This document shows, piece after piece, positions 60,890-64,000 of a DNA stretch of 64,000 nucleotides. Under the pieces are notes generated by a model. The model did not search any database. It saw only the letters and a list, made by a program, of their open reading frames with translations, and had not been told where the DNA came from. Origin of the DNA: an uncultured Bacteroidia bacterium (lineage in GTDB: Bacteria > Bacteroidota > Bacteroidia > Bacteroidales > UBA932); the NCBI GenBank assembly GCA_902785825.1, contig CACZZZ010000012.1, positions 1 through 64,000 of the forward strand, in the 5' to 3' direction. How positions within the stretch are numbered: position 1 is the stretch's first letter; every line of letters starts with the position of its first letter. Position numbers and translations under genes: made by a program.

Positions 60890-61579
60890 TTATCCATAGA
60901 TTTCCCTCAGCACGGCCAAAGAGCGGACATTGACGGCGGATTCAGTGTGGTACTCGATGTATTTGAGGATCGACTCGGCGATGGCGTTGCGGTCGGCGCC
61001 TGTGAGGGGCAGGAGCAGGGCCTCGGTGAAAGGAAGGCTCAGGAGCGCTTCGAGCGATCGGAGGTTCTGGCCGGAAGAAGATCCTTCGCAGCGTTCAGGA
61101 TGACAGGAAGTGACGAATGGGGCGAGGCCGGCGGCATCGGGGTCGAAACCGAGGGCCGCGCAGAGGTTCAAAAGGAACAGCAGATGGAAATTGGCGAAAT
61201 CCGCCTGTAGGGCGTCGAGTGTCAGGATCTGTCCTTTCAGCCAGTACGCGAGCCCGTCCTCATTGGTCTGGTCTTTTACCACCCGGTAAAGAACCTCGCT
61301 CATGAAGAGGGTCATCGTGTTTTTGTGAATATTCCCCCTGATCCCATTTAAGGGAGTGATACTCACAAAGTTCCGGGCATACCAAAGGTTCGCTTTGGGA
61401 TTCTCGGTCACTTCGGCCTGAAGAATATTCAAAGGCAGGAAGAGGGCCATGGCGGTTTTAGGACTCACCTTGACAAGGAAGCCCCTTCGGCCATATTCAG
61501 AACTCAATGTGTGCAGAACGATCGAGTTCTCGCCGAACTTGGTGTGGTTCAGGATTATGAGCTCCGCCTTGGATTTCAT
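60890..61579 (-). CDS. recO: DNA repair protein RecO
   Basis: Recombination mediator of the RecFOR pathway that loads RecA. The N-terminal OB-fold pattern AELIILNHTKFGENSIVLHTLSSEYGRRGFLVKV matches Bacteroidota RecO, followed by the helical domain. At about 158-168 the peptide SCHPERCEGSSSG is encoded by a dispersed repeat inserted in the helical domain, near where many RecO proteins bind zinc. The 229 aa is near normal length, so the repeat may have replaced native sequence. It overlaps rdgB by 4 nt. Confidence 0.87.
   Translation of the reverse strand: MKSKAELIILNHTKFGENSIVLHTLSSEYGRRGFLVKVSPKTAMALFLPLNILQAEVTENPKANLWYARNFVSITPLNGIRGNIHKNTMTLFMSEVLYRVVKDQTNEDGLAYWLKGQILTLDALQADFANFHLLFLLNLCAALGFDPDAAGLAPFVTSCHPERCEGSSSGQNLRSLEALLSLPFTEALLLPLTGADRNAIAESILKYIEYHTESAVNVRSLAVLREIYG
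61079..61106 (-). repeat. Dispersed repeat inside recO
   Basis: The plus strand reads AGATCCTTCGCAGCGTTCAG then GATGACAG. On the coding strand it gives CATCCTGAACGCTGCGAAGG and encodes CHPERCEGSS. It belongs to the CATCCTGAGCG subtype. Confidence 0.75.
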
Positions 61580-62181
61580 TTGTTGTTGAGGAAGGCGGCC
61601 ATGGCGCGGAGGGCCTTGCCACGGTGGGAGATCTCGTTCTTTTGTTCCTCGGTGATGTCGGCTGCGGTCAGGCCAGGATATTCGTCCGGGATGAATATCG
61701 GATCATAACCAAAGCCTCCCCGGCCGGATTTCTCACGGGCAATCGTGCCGTCCATAACACCTTCGAATTGATGTGTTTCCCCGTCCAGAATCAAAGTGAC
61801 AACTGAGCGGAACCGGGCTCTTCTGGTTGTCTTAGGGTCTTGAGCCTCAAGAGCTTCCAGCTCAGCGAGGACTTTATCCATATTCTTCCCGAAATCCTTG
61901 GACTCTCCAGCGTAGCGGGCAGTATAGACTCCCGGAGCCCCGCCCAATGCCTCAACCTCCAGGCCAGTGTCGTCAGCGAAACAATCGCAGCCTTTCCGTT
62001 CGAAAATAAACTGAGCTTTCTGAAGGGAATTCTCCTCAAGGGTGGTTCCGGTCTCGGGAATGTCATCCGTCAGGCCGAAGTCCATAGGGGTGAAAAGCTC
62101 AAAGCCATCTCTAAGAATCTCAGCGGCTTCCCTAAGTTTGCCACGGTTGCCTGTGGCGAAAACGATTTTTCTTGCTTCCAT
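61576..62181 (-). CDS. rdgB: XTP/dITP diphosphatase (RdgB/HAM1)
   Basis: Removes non-canonical purine nucleoside triphosphates. FATGNRGKLREAAEIL at the N-terminus, FADDTGLEVEALGGAPGVYTARYAG in the middle and GFGYDPIFIPD, with SHRGKALRAM at the C-terminus, are all family signatures. The 201 aa is typical. It is translationally coupled to recO by a 4-nt overlap. Confidence 0.95.
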   Translation of the reverse strand: MEARKIVFATGNRGKLREAAEILRDGFELFTPMDFGLTDDIPETGTTLEENSLQKAQFIFERKGCDCFADDTGLEVEALGGAPGVYTARYAGESKDFGKNMDKVLAELEALEAQDPKTTRRARFRSVVTLILDGETHQFEGVMDGTIAREKSGRGGFGYDPIFIPDEYPGLTAADITEEQKNEISHRGKALRAMAAFLNNK

Positions 62182-62226
62182 AATTGCAAATATCCGAAAA
62201 AAGCGGGTTTATTCCTCTTTATTCGT

Positions 62227-62234
62227 TAAATTTG
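62227..62234 (+). promoter_or_regulatory. -7 box of purM
   Basis: TAAATTTG matches the -7 consensus and lies 24 nt before the purM start. The -33 region is weak (T-rich around 62207). Confidence 0.45.
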
Positions 62235-62258
62235 TAAGAATATAAAACAAGACCACCC

Positions 62259-63287
62259 ATGGCAGTAGATTATGAGAAAGCAGGCGTTAGCCTGGAAGCC
62301 GGTTACGATGTCGTCCGGAGGATCAAGAAACATGTCGCCTCAACGTCCCGTATCGGGGTTATGGGCAATATCGGGGCCTTCGGAGGGATGTTTGACCTCA
62401 GCGCCCTGAATGTCAAGGAACCCATCCTTGTGAGCGGCACAGACGGTGTCGGCACGAAGCTGAAAATCGCTTTCGCGATGGACAAGCACGACACGATCGG
62501 AATCGACGCCGTGGCGATGTGCGTCAACGATGTGTTGGCCCAGGGAGCGGAACCTCTTGTGTTCCTGGACTATGTGGCTCAGGGTAAGACCCGTCCGGAG
62601 GTCGTGGAGGCGATTGTCGCCGGAGTGGCTGAAGGCTGCCGTCAGGCCGGTTGTGCCCTCGTGGGTGGCGAGACCGCTGAGATGCCCGGCATGTACGAGG
62701 ACGGGGAATATGACATCGCCGGTTACACGACCGGAGTCGTCGAGAAGAGCAAACTGATCGACGGAACCAAGGTGAAGGTCGGCGATGTGCTGGTAGGAAT
62801 TGCCTCGACTGGAGTCCATAGCAATGGCTTCAGCCTTGTTCGGAAGATATTCTCAGACAACGAGTTGGATCTTCATAAGGTCTATCCTGAGCTCGGTACG
62901 GACGAGCCTCTTGGCCTTGTGGCGCTGACCCCGACGAGGATCTATGTGAAGCAGGTTCTGGACGTGATCCGTCAGCTTGATGTCCACGGAGTCGCCCACA
63001 TCACCGGAGGTGGTTTCGACGAGAACATCCCGAGGATTCTCCAGGAAGGCCAGGGAATAGAGGTACATGAGGGAACATGGGAGATTCTTCCGATCTTCCG
63101 CTTCCTTGAGAAATACGGAAAGATTCCTCACAGGGAGATGTTCAACATCTTCAACATGGGTATCGGCATGGTACTGGCGATGGATCCAGCCCAGGCAGGA
63201 GAGGCCATTGACATCCTTGCCCAGCATGGAGACAAGGCCTCCATTATTGGCAAAGTAACTGACAAGCCGGGGGTAAACATTATTTAG
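62259..63287 (+). CDS. purM: Phosphoribosylformylglycinamidine cyclo-ligase (AIR synthetase)
   Basis: Fifth step of purine synthesis, forming AIR. It has the PurM N-terminal ATP-binding pattern ([52 protein letters not shown]) and [11 protein letters not shown] in the linker. [15 protein letters not shown] and [14 protein letters not shown] lie in the C-terminal domain. At 342 aa it is full length. It stands alone between rdgB and the radical SAM pair. Confidence 0.95.
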   Translation: MAVDYEKAGVSLEAGYDVVRRIKKHVASTSRIGVMGNIGAFGGMFDLSALNVKEPILVSGTDGVGTKLKIAFAMDKHDTIGIDAVAMCVNDVLAQGAEPLVFLDYVAQGKTRPEVVEAIVAGVAEGCRQAGCALVGGETAEMPGMYEDGEYDIAGYTTGVVEKSKLIDGTKVKVGDVLVGIASTGVHSNGFSLVRKIFSDNELDLHKVYPELGTDEPLGLVALTPTRIYVKQVLDVIRQLDVHGVAHITGGGFDENIPRILQEGQGIEVHEGTWEILPIFRFLEKYGKIPHREMFNIFNMGIGMVLAMDPAQAGEAIDILAQHGDKASIIGKVTDKPGVNII

Positions 63288-63358
63288 CTTCTGATGCAAG
63301 ATTTCCGGAAAAATGGATTTAGTTTAATGAAACTCTTTTTCTGAAATCTGTTTTTATT

Positions 63359-63862
63359 ATGAAGTCTGTTTTCCAAAAATTTCTCCGTCTGCTTGGTCCT
63401 TCCATCGTTGGAATGCTCGGATTCTCCAGTTGTGGTGATGAAGGAATACTATTGGGAGAAGATGAACCTAATTGGTGCGCCTACGGTACCCCGACATGCA
63501 AGTTCAAAGTTGAGCTTACCGTAACTGACGAGGGCGGTAACGCCCTCAACGGAATTAATGTGATCCCTTGCGTCCAGAAGCCGGATTATGAATATTATCC
63601 GTTTAATCAGCAAGATTATTTTATGCTTTCAGGTAAAGACACATTGACCACTAACAGTTCCGGTAAGGTAGCTCATACTTATAGTTTCATGATCAACCCA
63701 GAGACTCTCAAAGTCTATTTTGAGGATACTGATAAGAACAGGGAAGGAGGCAGTTTCGCCAGAGACAGCTCGGAGTTTTCGGCGATAAAAACCGGAGAAA
63801 GAAATGGATGGATCATTGGAGAGTGGACCGTTTCCGGAAATAAGATATTGAAGAAGAAATAA
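63359..63862 (+). CDS. Putative substrate lipoprotein of a radical SAM/lipoprotein system
   Basis: 167-aa lipoprotein with lipobox MLGFSSC (Cys25). An acidic spacer follows, then CAYGTPTCKFKVELTVTDEGGNALNGI, the pattern I recall for Bacteroidota lipoproteins always found beside a dedicated radical SAM enzyme (TIGR04134-type). The rest looks like an Ig-like/carboxypeptidase-regulatory beta-sandwich. Two Cys (in NWCAYGTPTCK) and one in NVIPCVQK are possible modification targets; this is speculation. The stop overlaps the radical SAM start (TAATG). Confidence 0.75.
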   Translation: MKSVFQKFLRLLGPSIVGMLGFSSCGDEGILLGEDEPNWCAYGTPTCKFKVELTVTDEGGNALNGINVIPCVQKPDYEYYPFNQQDYFMLSGKDTLTTNSSGKVAHTYSFMINPETLKVYFEDTDKNREGGSFARDSSEFSAIKTGERNGWIIGEWTVSGNKILKKK

Positions 63863-64000
63863 TGACGGAAGTTTCTCTCAGAAGAAGGTTAGCGCTGGAC
63901 ATCGCGGCTTCGATCCGGAAGTCCGAGACCGCGGATTATCCGCTGCGCCAGCTTTTCTGGGAGAGCACACTGCGGTGCAACCTTAAATGCCGCCACTGCG
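63862..64000 (+). CDS. Radical SAM enzyme of the rSAM/lipoprotein system, 5' part only
   Basis: Only the first 46 codons are in the window. Translation gives a basic and helical start, then LRQLFWESTLRCNLKCRHC, the radical SAM CxxxCxxC Fe-S cluster motif. Together with the preceding lipoprotein this matches the TIGR04133-type enzymes, which usually have a C-terminal SPASM domain, beyond the window here. The start ATG at 63862 overlaps the lipoprotein stop by one base, so the pair is translationally coupled. Confidence 0.82.
   Translation, partial: MTEVSLRRRLALDIAASIRKSETADYPLRQLFWESTLRCNLKCRHC

Noticed and set aside
63321..63340. AGTTT-AATG-AAACT followed by T-run as a purM terminator
   Set aside because: The stem is only five pairs and AT-rich, too weak to list as a feature.
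63862..64000. The terminal radical SAM gene as the sulfatase-maturating enzyme for the Ser-type sulfatase
   Set aside because: It is about 12 kb from the sulfatase, is coupled to a lipoprotein gene, and its visible N-terminus fits the rSAM/lipoprotein class better.

Overview
The window looks like a chromosomal segment of an uncultured, probably gut-associated member of the Bacteroidales. The evidence is the repeated Bacteroidota-type promoter element TAnnTTTG, the abundance of lipoproteins and polysaccharide-degrading enzymes, SufBCD, a DUF368 protein, serpin lipoproteins, and the family-typical radical SAM/lipoprotein pair at the right edge. A Cryptobacteroides-like origin is a guess. No prophage, insertion sequence, CRISPR array or rRNA was seen. 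There is one tRNA, tRNA-Arg(TCT).

Layout. 1-3.4 kb: the end of a helix-turn-helix regulator, then two tandem serpin lipoproteins. 3.5-12.7 kb: a MacAB/TolC-like efflux operon (ATPase, two permeases, adaptor, outer-membrane channel) behind a clear promoter and palindromic operator, running into an S41 peptidase and a C69 dipeptidase. 12.7-21.4 kb (minus): sufB, a DNA methyltransferase, a PmeII-like restriction enzyme, pnuC, sufC, a short sufD, ispE and a putative (alpha/alpha)6 enzyme, so the suf operon is split by a restriction-modification cassette. 21.4-25 kb: aroC, then a GH95 fucosidase. 25-35.5 kb: a HigBA module; a divergent uronate catabolic locus (DUF4861-kduI-kduD to the left, uxaC-kdgK-eda-exuT to the right); two envelope proteins; a ribbon-helix-helix/PIN toxin-antitoxin pair. 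35.5-43.7 kb (minus): a tightly overlapping operon of a flippase-like membrane protein, GH106, GH28, a short GH28-like protein and GH78, suited to rhamnogalacturonan. 43.7-46.2 kb: a PfkB kinase, a conserved hypothetical protein and a DUF368 undecaprenyl-phosphate translocase. 46.2-54.4 kb: a run of phosphoesterases and a sulfatase around the tRNA. 54.4-58 kb: a PPC/DUF296 protein, aroB and a fused aroD-aroA. 58-64 kb: a Big2/leucine-rich-repeat lipoprotein with an early stop codon, a hypothetical protein, recO, rdgB, purM, and the start of a radical SAM/lipoprotein system.

The most unusual theme is a set of short GC-rich palindrome-like repeats. Their cores are of the type CATTCTGAGCGAAGCGAAG, CATCCTGAGCGAAGCGAAGG or CCTGAGCGGAGTCGAAGG. 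They lie in frame inside housekeeping and catabolic genes (ispE, aroD-aroA, recO, GH95, GH106 and the 709-aa gene) and in two intergenic gaps. In aroD-aroA the repeat sits exactly at the junction of the two enzyme domains. The other main points of interest are the restriction-modification insertion in suf, the radical SAM/lipoprotein dyad cut by the window edge, and the serpin pair with near-identical 3' ends but different reactive loops.
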